From Clavelina lepadiformis (lineage: Eukaryota; Chordata; Ascidiacea; Aplousobranchia; Clavelinidae), in the NCBI RefSeq assembly GCF_947623445.1, contig NC_135242.1, forward strand, positions 124,001-188,000: a stretch of DNA of 64,000 bases, given 5' to 3'. The notes beneath the pieces are model-generated. The model was not told where the DNA came from, made no database searches, and saw only the letters and a list, made by a program, of their open reading frames with translations. Shown here one piece after another: positions 34,602-48,420 of the stretch. The translations under genes were made by a program, and so were the position numbers. Every line of letters begins with the position of its first letter. Position 1 is the first letter of the stretch.

Positions 34602-36840
34602 TTTTATGGGAAACTATGGCTGGTCATTGTACGGTGAAGGCTACTGCTGTACATTATTGAGATCTATAGGCTGTTGTGTTGATACGAACTACAGCATAGT
34701 ACAGTGTGATTACTCGTTAGTTTAGCATATAGCATAGGTTTATCTGTGCAAATGGCATTGGTAATGCAGTTACAACCGTTGGAGTGACTTCAGTGCATCT
34801 ATAATAAATAGTGTTATCTCGCATAAGGTAGGGCGCTGACGCACTTCGGAATTGACAGCTTTAGGTGCATTTTCGCACTTAATAATGGGGACAGAAGCTG
34901 CCAACTCAATTATTGGGTCTAACAGTGAACAACCAAAGGACGAACACAAGATCTTGCTAGAAACGACTACAATTAGCAGTCCGGGACGTTGACAATCACT
35001 ACATGGCAATCATCATAGACGCAATATTTAACATTGTGACCCTTCTAGGCCTAGCCTAGTTGCAAACCTTCTAATATGTCGGTGCAGCACTGGACTACTG
35101 GTAAGTCTGTACTAAATGTCAGCACTAGATTATACCTATCTGTATACTTCTATGCCAAACTCTTCTATGGTTTGGGCAACTATCTCACCGGCTGCTAGCT
35201 ATCCATTGTGGAATGCGTGGCGACTACATCCTCAAGATTTTTGAAGACTGTGCTTGCTACACCCGAACGTTTCACATGTAGACATTACCTCTTGAAAACG
35301 GAGCCCACAGTTTCTGCATTTTGCCTACCAGACGGCAAAGTGCACCCAAATTTATTCATTCTGCACCCGGCCTTTCCATTACTGGCCATCTTGCAACCTT
35401 AATATCTTGTCGAAAAGTGCCATGATTTCCAGTCTGGCCTGATTCTGAATTCAGAAAAAGCTACTACAGTACATGCCCAGCCTGTTACGCTATTGGTATT
35501 TTTCTAGCCCACTTCGTTAGCCTGTGGCTGTTGAAGAAAACACTTCAAATGTAAATATGGTAAACGACAATTAGGCTAGTCTGTCAATAGAAAGGTATGT
35601 TTACTCAGTGTTTAACGATTACAGTTGAGTAGTTGTGAAGATAACCTTGCTCTGCTGTCTACTTGTCGGGTCGTCTTGACTTTAACAAACACAAATAATT
35701 GATATTCATTCCTCTTGATTGTATTATTTCTTAATCGGTTAAACATGTTGTTATATTACATCAACATTAGGTAGCATAATTTATCTTAAATTAGACTGAG
35801 TTTTTAGTAGAAATAAATAATGAAATAAACAAAAGGCTGTCACTAATTTGCCGGAAAACATCATGCGTTTGAAGCTATTTTTTACAGTTCCTTGTGAACC
35901 TAGCTTAAACATCATTCCATAATATACTGGTACGTGTTACTAACCTAAATCTTCCTTCCAGCAGGTTTAATGTAGCTTCAGTTAAACCTTAAATAACTAA
36001 AATCAACTTTTTTATAACCTTTCTTTTAATCTAGCCGCCTTTTTTAAACAACAGGCTGCATGATGTACTTATAGTGATATTGACTCTTTAAACAAAACGG
36101 TGATACAGCAAGAGTGGCATAAATATAAATGGTCAGTTGTTTTCTATTGTTTGTGAAATTGTCATTGTCTGTGGTAGCGGGACGAAAAAAACAATGCTAG
36201 TCAGTGTAGTGTTATAAAATAAAATAAATTTCCACCAGCAAACAATGAGAGGGAAATGGCAGCAAAGCCCAAGGGCTTAAAATGTGCAAGGATATTGCAA
36301 CCAAACAAAAAAGATGAATAAATGGTTAGTCTGGTCACTAATACCAGTAATACAGTATAAATAAACGCAATTATTAAAGTTTCATAAAATTCTTTTATGT
36401 TGGTTTCACTGCTGCTTTGGATTTTGCTATACCTCTACATCTCAGAGCTGCATTTTACTTCTTTAACATACTGGTTACAGCGGTAGAGAGAATAAACAAC
36501 TTCTATGGTACGGAATCACAACCTTTATCTTAGGATTGAGAAAAATCTTTGCACAGCTTGACTTGAGTCTTGATACTGACCTTGTCTTAGTCCAAGTTTC
36601 AACTTTTTTAATTGATTGTTTTATATTGTATTTCTCGAATTTGAAACTGTAGAATGAATTTGGAACAGCTAACTAGGATGGTAGCAAGCCGAGCCAGGTG
36701 ATTTAACTGCTACACCTTTGAGTTGGTATTTTGTGCATATTACAGCTAGTTTATAAGTAGCTGTTTGAAGATTAAGGTTTTCCTCACATCATACAGACTT
36801 TTATTACAGGCACAGGATTTTAAAGACTAGATTAGACATC

Positions 36841-39800
36841 ATGTATCAGCAGCCCCAGCGCCTGTGAGTTTTGTATAGTTCATACTCCAGTCCCTGTGTT
36901 CTCAATTGTAATGACATGAACTTTGTAAATATTTGCTGTTTATCGTAGTAGCAACTTAACTTAAATTGCTTAAATTTAACATAAAATGTCAGTATTCTAT
37001 CTAACTTCTTTATAGGCAGATTAAATTTTACCCTTTTTTATAATAGTTGTTGTAAATCAGCGGTTCTTTGGGATATTACCAATCTATGCAATTCTTTCAT
37101 GAACAGAAATTATATGCGCGAAAACGTTTTGTTGTTTATGAATATATTTTGTGGGCCACTTGCTAACCAGACCCAAAAAAATGTGTATAACTCCCACCTA
37201 ACTCGGCGATAGGAGCTTTCGAGTATTAAATATATTGTTGAGCTGTGTATACTTTGTGTTTGTGATATATTTCATATCAAATTGTCGTGGCAAGCAAGTC
37301 ACTGCAACGGTATCCAGGTAAAAAATAGACAGTATGGGATGCACCCCCAGCTTGCTTGTGCGAATCACTCGTAAATATGGGTAACTTATGTATACTTGAC
37401 CAAACGTTAATATAATCTTCAATGCTGTATTGTAAGTCATAAGTCACGGCACCTGTATCATAAATTTTTTGACATAGACAGATATTGAGACTGGGTATTC
37501 TCAACTTTTGTGCAATCGTATACAGTATATTTATATGTGCATTAGAAAGTATTCATGTTAGTTTGACTTCAGATATGGGTTTCACAGCTAATAGAAATTA
37601 CACAACAATATCTAAATGACTTGGTAGTGTGTCAATTTCAAATGACTATGTGCATGCTTTTACTTAACTCCTCACTACTTGCAGGTTTGAATTTATTGTT
37701 GTTATTATTAGACTAAAATATTTATAGCACAAGAATTTGCCTGTATGTTTACTGCAAATAGAAACTTGACCTACATGTCAAGGAATGGGAAAATTAAAAG
37801 GAGCAAGTACGTCTACTGTAAGATGTGGAAAGATGTACTTGGTTTCAAGTAGCCTACATCTTTTGGTTTGCTACTTACGTAGCATTGGTGATGACAAATG
37901 AAGTTAAGAACGGAACATATTGCATGTGTTTTGTCATTACTTACTGACATATTGCATATATTTTGTTGTGTTTCACCAGGCAATTATCAAAGTATCGTGA
38001 AGTAAATGAGAAGAAAATACCAAGGTTTGGAGAAACACTTATTTGTTTTTTACACTTTTTTTATGCAAAGTCTGTTTAAAAAGGATAGCTAATAAGATAG
38101 CAATAAATTAGTTGTCATACCAGTTTCAAGCCTTAATACCAATAATTCGCTAATCTTAATCAGGGTAGTCCTGTTATTTTTGCTACATGGGCCAGCAATA
38201 ATAGTGGTTACAATTTATTAATGATATATTTTGCATTGCATAGGCAACAACAAAAGCTAATTTTCGATATTGGATAAAAGGACCCAAAAAAGAACATGAC
38301 TGGTTTGCCTCTTTTGCAAAACATTTGGTCCATTGTTGAATGCCAATACAAACAGTCACAGAATTACATGAGGTTCTGTGGGAGTTAATATAACTGCTAC
38401 AAATCCTGAAATACCAAGCACTAGTAATGTTAACAGTTCTTGTGGAGGTGAATGAAAGTAATTACTAATTAGTAAAGAGATTTCCAATATATTTGACATT
38501 TCTATTCAATTTTTTTTACTGGAAATATTCACTTAACATTCACTTTGAATAATGAATATTGGTTTTCATTTTATCACAGGGTTGCAAGAAAACTTGAGTT
38601 ACGAAATCAGAGAATCGGTTTTCAGATTGGCGATCACTTAAAGAAAAGTTGTTTAAGTTTTCCATAACCCTTTAATCGCCTGAGCGACACCCTTGCTGTG
38701 TCTGCTTTAAAGAAGTTGTCAACATAATGTGTGGTGGAGATTGTGGGCCAAAAGTATGTTACTGTTGTCAGTGCAAGGATAACTGTCATTCTTTTGTTTG
38801 GTATCATTTGCCAGACATATGGATGGTAATTAGAAACAATTACATTTTTTTACTTCCACTAAAACTAGTATTACACTATTTACTGTATAGAAATATTAAA
38901 AATAGGTAGTCAATCTTAACAAACTGCGAATTTAACTAAACTTTCACAAATATTTGTATAATTATGTTCCTTGTTATTTATTTTCAGAAATGAGAGTGTA
39001 GCATTACACTTTAAACCTTGCAGGAAAATTAATACAACATCCGTTAAAAGCAATAGGTTTGCAACCAGAGTCGTGTTCTTCTGCTGAAATGGCATCCTTT
39101 TCTTGGGTAGAAGAATACTCACTAAAACTACAAGAATACTATTGGTTGAAGTGAGTTGACTAAATGTTTTCTGAATGTTTACATTTCTCAATACAAAGTT
39201 TTTGTTTATAAAATTTATGCTAGTTCCTGTTTGTAGATTGTATTGGCAAAACTGAAAGTTGCGAAACTGTTGAACGTACAAATTTAAGTACTAATGCCTT
39301 TAGGAATAGAAGTATAGAATTAGAATTATGTATAATTGTATATGTATATATAATATTGTTAATTTGTAGAGAAGAAGTTGAAGGTCTGAGAGAGGACACA
39401 GCGTCTGACATACTTTCTGGAAAAGTTGACCAAATTGCTAAGTGAGTTGAAGGACATATCAGTGTTAAATTAAATTACTACAATAGCTCTCCATGCCAAA
39501 ACCTAAACAAATATTGTAACGTCCCACTACTGCAATATGAGAAACCATTAAGAAAAGTTCCTGTGGTAAAGTTTAACTCACACATTGATGTTGGAAAGTA
39601 ACAAATGATACAATGCTTACATATTTATCAAGTGCCATGACGAAAAAAAGAACAGAAATTTTGGAGAATATTTATTAATTAAATATTGAAAATTTTTTTT
39701 TGTCTACTTTCATTCAAAAATACCCAGGTAGTTTGTGCATGCACTATGCATAGAGGTACGTTATACAGGTAGATAAAGCTACTGTTCTATTGTTTCTAAC

Positions 39801-40252
39801 TTAGAACATGATGATTTTTCAGCTGGTTAAACAATTGTTCAACGGTTAGTGCGAAGCATCAAGAAGATTAACAAAAACATTCATCATTGGATAACTGTGT
39901 ATAAAAAGTACCAGAATGTTCCACAAAGTGATATGAAAAGCATAACTTTTTAAATGGTTGTCGGGTCTGGGCCAGTTTAAAATCAATGCCTGTCAATAGT
40001 AAATAGACATAGTACCTATTCTTGCAGAAGGCTGTGAGGTTGTGAAACCATATGCGGTTACCCATCAGTTGCAAGCAGAGGTCGAACTTCTTTGTTTCAT
40101 AAAGGGCCCAGCACCCTTTCAAGCAAATGGACCTAACGAAGACTGAAGATGGTGGACGTGAATAACCAATACATTTCTCTGAGCTTCAAGAAATTTTAAC
40201 TGGATTTGGCTCGGAAAGCGAATGTTCAGATAACGAAGATGAAGATTAAACT
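36841..40252 (+). CDS. Candidate multi-exon gene inside the 16.7-kb segment (unrecognised)
   Basis: Exon-like blocks with GT-AG borders and some phase agreement: 36841-36863 (MYQQPQR), 37980-38024 (joining to LQLSKYREVNEKKIP), from 38580 (VARKLELRNQR), a Cys-rich block near 38727-38755 (MCGGDCGPK before a GTATGT donor), 39024-39150 (KLIQHPLKAIGLQPESCSS, then FSWVEEYSLKLQEYYWL) and 39370-39441 (EEVEGLREDTASDILSGKVD). 36841 to 37980 to 38580 and 39024 to 39370 join in phase. The joins across 38.6-39.0 kb and after 39441 do not resolve. An acidic open tail (GSESECSDNEDED then TAA at 40250) ends the region. I recognise no domain. It could be cargo or an accessory gene of the large element, or a host gene it interrupts. 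Confidence 0.3.
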
Positions 40253-41099
40253 AAGTAGTTTTAACCCATGCCAGTGAGCGAGTTACGCCACAAAATCACG
40301 TTTAAGTAGCTTGTTTCCATTTTTATACGCATTTTGGGTATTACACGTTCATCACATATACACTTGCCATATGTTTGTTTTGCCTCAGTAGCTTTTCTCA
40401 GGCAGTGATAGCTCCTATGAAATATTTCAAAGAAAGAGTATGATGATTGCAAAAATCGGCAATGCCCGTTGACCTAAAACGAGCAAAGACTTGAACCCTT
40501 TGTTTTGCTATAACGACGGCTACCCAACGCAGAAAGCGTTAACGGTAATACTGAACCAAATAATATTTATGCCGGAAAACATTTTTGAAAACTTAAAGAA
40601 CATGGTTATTGCACTTGCAGGAGTTGTTGATACGCACATGGATGGTTAAAATAAAACTCCGCTAAAAGAAACAGCATCCCAACGATTAAAACCCTTCTTC
40701 TGTGGCCATAACACGACGTCAGGCCTTTAGTTGCACAAAAAAACATGCCAATAAACAAAATTTTTTAAAAGATTGAACCTGTATTTAGGTTACTACTGCT
40801 TATGATCAACAAACTTCTCATTACTATACGTTTACTGGCCAAGGCAACAACGTTAAAAGTTTTTTAATTAAGTACAGGCTATAAGTTAAGGTTTACAATA
40901 AATCCCGTAGCTTTTCTTTAATGAATGACCAATGCACGATTCGGCTTAAAACAGTCCGCTCAAGAATGCAACTTGCAACATTGTTACGAGTCAATACTTA
41001 AACGATGTTGTACTCCCTTACAGCTACAACGATGGAAAATTTTTATTTCTGTGGCAAAATCTTCACCTAGTAAGTAACTAAAAAACTGTATTCGTCGTT

Positions 41100-42900
41100 G
41101 TGTGACCCAGCTGTTACTCAGCCCACCAAGCTAGATGTTGGGAAACGTGTGGAGTAACTACAGCGTTGTGTGGTGTCACTCAAACCCCGCAGATCATACC
41201 GAGTTTAGCGGATATGCCAAACACCGGTTAGCTAGGAGTTAAGTCGTACCCAGGCCATCCTGAGCAACAAAATCCGATTGTTTTGGACTGCGCGTCGGTA
41301 CTGAATTTGCCAAGTCTGGGCAGGGTTTTCCTGCCACTCCATGTTTTATTTATGGTTGGTCCAAGAAGCCGCTTTGGATTTTCGGCTTGTTCTCGTAACT
41401 GAATTTTGGTCGGTACCAACAGCTGTTTTGCTTTTAGTCGTCGGTATTGTATGTCTGCAAAGACAGAAAGCTTCGGGTGAAGCTGACGGGTTGGCTTTGT
41501 CGCCAGAAGAGCAAAGGAAAGAATGGCTTTATCGCGGTGAAACCCAGGAGGTTGGATGCCCGTAGCTTGTTAAACTGGCCGAACTGAACTGAACTGGCCG
41601 CAAGGAAGAGAATGTTCTCCAGTGGTGTGGGACCCAGAAATCCAGTACAATACGTTAAACGTCGTAGTGTGCAAAACACCGTTTATGACAATATGTATTT
41701 GGTGATTGTGCGATGTAATCCCTTACACATGCGCAGGAAGCTACTCAGCGATGGGGTATAGTAGAACCACAGCTGTTGTACGAAGAGTAACAGCCAAGTG
41801 ACCATGCATGAGGTCATCATTTCTCTTTTCAGGGGGACCCGGGATGTACGTTTCTTGCGTAGTGACTCAAGTTATCGGCAAAACGTGAGCGAACTGTTCG
41901 AGATTATTCCAAGATATTTGGGGTCTGGGCAGAAGAGCGCATAGATGTTTAAGGAGGACAAGGCTGCGGTGCCACATTGTATCATGGGCAGCTGTAAGTT
42001 GTAAAAGTACATCACCGGCCTTTTTCTTAGTCTTGAAGCTTTTCTCGATACCCTGGGTCATAAGAGTGATCTGTACTTCAGCCAGGGGGGAAGGAAGTCG
42101 ATTACGAGTAAAAAACGACTAAAAAAGACAATTTGTAGGCATAAAAATACTTACAATATTTCATATTAAAAGTTTAACAAACTTCTGTTTGCAGTTCATG
42201 TTTTTTTTGTCTTGGAAGTATCACTCGACTCAGCGTAGATCAAACGTTTGAGGACTTTCCAGAAAACTCGCAAAAGAGTTATGGGCGATAACTCTTTGGG
42301 TCCCCAAACGGTGCTTGAAGACTTGGGTCGCGACGACAAAAGCTCTTCTTCACATTTTTAAATTTTATGGTGCCGCAAGTAGATAGCCGAAAGCTACTTA
42401 ACCAATACTTCAAGGCAGGACCGGCATGGAACTCTGGGCAGATGTATTTTAGACCCGGAACATTGATTGGCTTTGTTTGATGGAGGACGGCAGGGAACTC
42501 ATTTGGGGAGAAATGACCAGAGATGTTTTCGCCATCAGATGTTTCTAACCTCCAAAGGTCAAACACTTCTTTTCCCACAAGTCTGGTCCTTCTTTTCCTG
42601 TATTCCGCATTTAGTCAGTTGTGTGGCGATCGTGTTGGATGAGAGAAGGGATGGACGAGGCAAGCGAACTGACCGGCCAGCGAGATTGTTTAAGACACTC
42701 CATTCCTTTCGGCTGCTGAACTGCGAGCAGTAGATAGTATTGAATTCGTAAAACCCTTCACTGCGCTAGCTTTTTTGTATTGAGTCTTTCCAAGAGCGAA
42801 GGGCTGCATTAGCGGTGTCTAGAGAGTCGTCAGGTAAGACGAAATTTGGTAAAGGGATGGGATGTGACTCATAACGAGGTTGATTGGTAATAATTGTTGA
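41100..42900. other. Compositionally distinct unassigned stretch
   Basis: This part of the large segment is visibly richer in G+C than its surroundings. It has open frames on both strands at 41228-41679 and 42279-42733, none with a domain I recognise. I found no matched terminal repeats around it. It may be a separate insertion. Confidence 0.3.
42121..42225 (+). repeat. ~104-bp direct repeat, copy 1 (partner at 44940-45043)
   Basis: AAAAAAGACAATTTGTAGGC through CTTGGAAGTATCAC recurs at 44940-45043 with only about three to four differences. On the minus strand the block contains a GTAAGT donor-like site after a short open stretch, so it may be a copied exon-intron border of the minus-strand candidate gene. 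Confidence 0.8.
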
Positions 42901-44401
42901 AGCGATACAATAAATAATTACAATAGGTTGTAAGTCCTGCCAAGGTTTCCCTTCTGATACACCGTTTTATAAAAGAAACCATTTATTTTCAGGAAATTTT
43001 CTTTTGATCAATCTTATCTACAATAATTGGCAAACCCAGAAACAAGGTCTTAAAATGTGTTTTATTGATTTTGTTTTACCATGTAAACCTGAAAGAGGGC
43101 CAAAATGTTATACAATAAAAAGGCTATACTATTGTAAACGCATGTTGAACGTTAGTAAACAGTATTTTAAGTTCCGACGTGATATTGTTGGAGACATTTA
43201 CGTAAAACTGGAAATTTATGGCCTTGTAGCGATTGAGCTCACCTACCACTTCGCTAATATCACCCGAAAAGATGTCGTCCACCCATATGATAAGAGCTTT
43301 GGATTATATTGCATAGAACTTGCGTTGGTGGTTCCTTTTTAAAGTGGTGCCGGCAAGCGAGTCGTTTAAGCTTTACACTTCAAAAATCCGAAGCAGATGT
43401 TAATAATAGAGCGGAAACTTGCACGCGGACGATAACAAACAAGGTAAGGGTACAGCAAATTAACAGCTATGCCATCCGGCAACAACAAATTTATACTTTT
43501 ACAGCAATTTCTTATACAAGGGGGTACACAGTTGTCGATGTTTAGACCAGATAAGACAGTTGATGATCCGAAAACAAATTTCTTTCTGATTTAAACTTAA
43601 CAATTTTCTTACTATTTCGTGGTTGTCATGCGGTGGGTATGCTAAAAAGGGGCGAGTAAAATTTTGAAGTTAACATCACGATTTTCTGTTATTAATGTGG
43701 TGACATCAAATTTGGCATGCGACCAACTTAACAAAGAAACCGTTTATCTTGTTTCGTCCATTTGTATTCGTATCGCAAAAGTGCGGCCTACATATCAAAG
43801 TTTTGCAGATATTGTAACTGCTTTTTAGTGTAAGTGTCAACCAACCAATTTAAAAAGGAATAATTTCACCAAGAAAATATGCCTTAATAGAAAATTACCT
43901 TACCAATTTAAAGCAGTGAGTCATTATCACTAAAAATGCTTTGATTCAGCAGAGTATATTCCACGAAAGCACCGTCAAAAAGTGTAAAGCAAAAGAACGA
44001 AAATACTGAAGACGATAAAATAAAAAAACAACAAACAATTACATATGCATCCAATATAGCTACAATTAATCAATGTTAACTTCTTAAAATTACGAAAATG
44101 CGGACATGAATGAAGGATGAAATCTTAAAATGGAATGATTGCAGCTTAAGTTAACAACAAAATACTGTAAAAGGCGCACAGAACAAATGAAACCGTAGAA
44201 ATATGGAAAAACAACGACCAGTAACTTTTCGCTCACCAATGCGTGTGTGATAATTGCATACCGTACAGTAGATTACCACAATAGATTGGCTTGATGAAAT
44301 CATTGCACCGTCGTATGATAACGTAAAAATAACAAACATTACAAAAATAAGGCTGGTAAATGATGTAATGTTTGATTAAAACACTGAATCATTTACAGAT
44401 T

Positions 44402-47400
44402 TCCAATCTACTGATCAATGTGTTGGTCTATCACCTCAGGAAAGTTCAAATTTTCTTCATTTTCACAATCATCAGTTATCATCAAAAGAACTAGATCTTT
44501 ATCTGCCAGTTCTAAATTGCTATAAAGAGTATAACAGAAAAAGCACAGTGTAAAAATTGTAAATTGTAATCTCTTTATCAATGCAAAGATTACAGAAATC
44601 ACATCACTTACCCCCTTTTCAGAATCATAGTATTTTTTTGCTCATCAATACTTTTCTGGCAATCAACTGGACCACAGCTGCAGAGATTTTGAAATGGTAT
44701 TCCACAAGGCATTCCAGTGATATTGAACTTGTTAATTTTAGCATATGTCAATGGGATTTGTGCATTGTCTCACCTGAAAAGCACCAGATCAAAAATACCA
44801 AGGTATGCACAAAAACAACTTAATGTAATTAAGATGAAACAATTTCCATCAATTCTATTTTATTTACCACATACATTCCATTGCTTGCAACAATAGGCAA
44901 CACTAACAAAAACATTTCTCATTTTACACCGTTACGCTAAAAAAAGACAATCTGTAGGCATAAAAATACTTACAATATTTCATATTAAAAGTTTAACAAA
45001 CTTCTGTTTGCAGTTCATGGTTTTTTTGTCTTGGAAGCATCACCAGCTGAATACAAATATACAGAAAACATTACTTCTAACAAGAAATTTTTCATACTTC
45101 ATGATTAACATGCTTAATTACAAAAGTTTACAAGAAAAGTACTACGAAAGTTCATTATAATATATGCTTGCAGTATAGGTTAGTTAATCATGTTCTAGCA
45201 AATGTTTAGAAATGACACAGTTAATTACATAAAATTACCTTTTCAGCACTGTAAAACCTCTATAAAGCCACTTAGATCAGTTTGCTCCAAGAAATATGCC
45301 CTTACATCCCTGTTTCAAAATGCATGGAATGTACCATTAACAAATGCCATTCCACTAACGGCCGCACCAGTTTCTTCAAGTTCATCACACTAAAACAAAA
45401 ACAAGTTTCCTATGTTTGGTGTACACTGTACAGCACGGGTACAACATAGTATGGTATACACAGCAACCTACAGCTTGAGTTATCGGAGCAATGGCATTCT
45501 TTCGAATTTTGTTTTTCATGTTTTCATCCAATTTACTTAGTGGCATACAACTTTCAGCATTAAAGATATTTGCTTTGTTATTTCCATAGTTGTTTTCTTT
45601 GGTTTGGAAGTTCTTTCCACTTGCAGGCAGAGTTTGAAATCTTGAAATACAACAATCAAACATTACTACACAACATTTGAAAGCTTAATAAAAAAACTAA
45701 ACATAAATTGAAACTGAGAAACACCGACAACTAGCAAGACATTACTTTATACAAAGCACCTGGATAACTTGTCTAAATAGTACTTTCACTGTTCAGCTGT
45801 GAACATAGTGAAACCTTCATTTATGTATATTAGCAAATTGCAAAGTAATTTAAGCCTCTCAAGCTTTAACAGTGTCAATCAGTATCTTTGGCTTTGTAAC
45901 AAACAATGAACATAACAGTAAAACACAGTTTTGGAAATTTATTACACACATATCATGTGAAGTCACAAACAGCATTCACTTCAAGTCATGTATACTAATC
46001 CAACTTACACTGTGACATAAATTTCACAATCAAACCTAGAAAATAAAATTTCGACATGCAAGTTTAGTAATGAGCACAGTTAGCATGAAATCAATGCATG
46101 CAACTTACCAGGTGAAAAATGATGTGAAGTTATATTGAGTGAGAACTTCGATTGTGTCTTTGACGGCATAATGCCAATGATTCATTGAAGCAAGCAATCA
46201 ATTAAGCAAAACAGCCAGAATATCAGACCTTGTACATATCTTACATGAAATACAAGTGATGTTGTGTACAAACTTCTTCCTTGAAAATTTTTGAAAAAAT
46301 CATGCAACTGCATAAAAACTACCAATTTTCAGTTCCTGAATAGAAGAAAAAAATAAATTGTAGCCTGCGAGTGTTCTTTTTCGAAAAGGATTAACGCTTT
46401 GGATCTTTGGTTATATTTCTGCATTGTAATTGTAAATCCAACGTTAAAACACAATGGTTGTCAAAACGCTAGTAAACAAATAGCAATAGTTATAACTAGT
46501 GGCATTTAACACTCCCTCAAACAAGAAATCTAAAAAAGGACAAATTTTAATAATTTTGTAAGATCATGTAATAAACATGCAATTACAAAATACTTAAAGT
46601 TGGAGAGTTGTCCTGGACAACAAATGGTGCCTTCCTGTCCTTTGTAAAGTCAGTAATTCAAAGTTAGCATTTAAAAAACGGACTAAAATTGACGAGGTAG
46701 TTGGATATTCCAAAATAATTCGAAGAATATGCAAAACAGATAACCAGAAAGTCAAGACAGGCTTCAGAATTTCATGCTCCCAACTAGGGTAAAATTGGCA
46801 CAAGAAAGCTTAGTAAAAGTAACATGTGAAAAAATGTTTTCAAGTTAAACAACTTCATGCATTATAAATTTACTTCCAACATTCGGCGATAGCGAACTTT
46901 CACAAGGTGCATCTGATGGAAGAATTCAGCAGGCAAACAATGCTTGGTGGTAGATAATGTTGATTTCCAAATAATTTTGATTTAAGAACTTACAATACGA
47001 AATCAAATCAAAATACATTGAAAATTCTTCTTTACCCCTAGAAAATAATTACTACCATCAAAAAAAAACTCTTTGCAGAAACCAATAAAACTTTCTTTTG
47101 TCTTAACACATTCAATAGAAGTAAATTTTGCTGAGAGCAGCATCTTAAATTGATCAGCACTACAATTCTCGTATGGCAATTTCTGCCACAGCGTGTGCCT
47201 ACTTATTCTGACTGCCGGTTGGTCACAATGTTTCGTTTTCTCTCTTTGAATTATTTTCTCCTTGTCCCGCTTGATGCTACTACTAACAACATGATCTGCA
47301 AATCAACAAGAACGTTCCAGCTATAAGAACTACACAGTATCGCTTAGTGGCTTGCTTACCATAAAAGGTCTACAAGTATATCGCCATTCTTCCTGTGACT

Positions 47401-48420
47401 TCCTGAGTAGGCGCAAACAATGTAAGCACAGCAAGATATATATGTTAAGCGAGTCTGGTTTCCCCAGCACAGACCTTGCGTCAGTGTCAAATACATGCCC
47501 AAGATACTTGACTGTGGCAATGACAGCAGCTTTGCCAATACACTTGTTGTTCTTAACGACAAGAGGTAAATTGCCCATCACAGTTGAGCCAAGTGGTCAG
47601 TGAACTCAAGTGATGACGATCGACTAAACACATAAAGTAGTCTAAATACTACTATGCGGTGTACAACCTAGCGGTCGTGTACTCGGCCAAAAATTGGGAA
47701 ACATTGAGCTGGCCCTTGGTCAAGACATGATCACTTAGCCATGGTGTATTTCCAAAATTGGACAATAAAGCTCAACAATGAGTGTTAGCATCCATTTACC
47801 CTAACACCAAGGTAGCAAAAAGTGAGCTTAAAGCTAACATCAACAGCTCACCTTGCAGGAAATTTACATCTTTGGTCACCTCAAGTGAAAAAATGACTAA
47901 TGGGCATGGGGCACCAAATCGACACTGTTATAGTAAACAGCATCCTGTGACTGGATGTAGAGCTATAGGACCCCACAGCATGACAATTTTTCTGTTTTTG
48001 TGAGCATTGAACCTGCTGGGCTTCAGTGCGATAGAGTCACTCCTTACCTTGCACATTATTCAGCGGAGCCACTCTGATTGCTCCTCCCGAAACTATTTGC
48101 CTCAGCAAAAAAGCAAGCCGGATAAATAAAATCAAGATACCCATTGCTCACTGGCTCTACACTGCTAAGGATGGCGTGGGTGCAACTTAATTGCCTGCTG
48201 TCTGAAGATGGTTGTTTCTGCTCAACCCTGTAAAAATAGGGAATGGCAAACATTGTAACTTGTGAACGTAGCGCAAAGGAGATTGCAAAATAAAGATTAC
48301 AATATATCCAGCTATTGTATCCCCACGTTCCCCATGGAATACATAGTCATCAATTTTTGGATTGCAGCAAGACCCAGTTGTTACTTGACTCAAGCTCAAA
48401 CATCTAGCTTGTGTTGCCAA
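44402..48420 (-). CDS. Candidate minus-strand multi-exon gene inside the 16.7-kb segment (unrecognised)
   Basis: The best exon is 47036-47295: about 86 open codons between a TTTGCAG acceptor and a GTAAAG donor, including SRHTLWQKLPYENCSADQFK and FIGFCKEFFFDGSNYFLG. Others are 47360-47590 (open, ends before GTAAGC), 45424-45655 (GKNFQTKENNYGNNKANIFN and KLDENMKNKIRKNAIAPITQ), 45335-45400 (CDELEETGAAVSGMAFVNG) and a last one ending in NLNFPEVIDQHIDQ with TAG near 44410. Phases are not all consistent, so the model is incomplete. I recognise no domain. Codon patterns look protein-like, and the gene faces the plus-strand candidate convergently. Confidence 0.3.

Noticed and set aside
43004..43342. 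Plus-strand 112-codon ORF in the large segment
   Set aside because: No recognisable motif and no convincing splice partners; kept only as unexplained open sequence.
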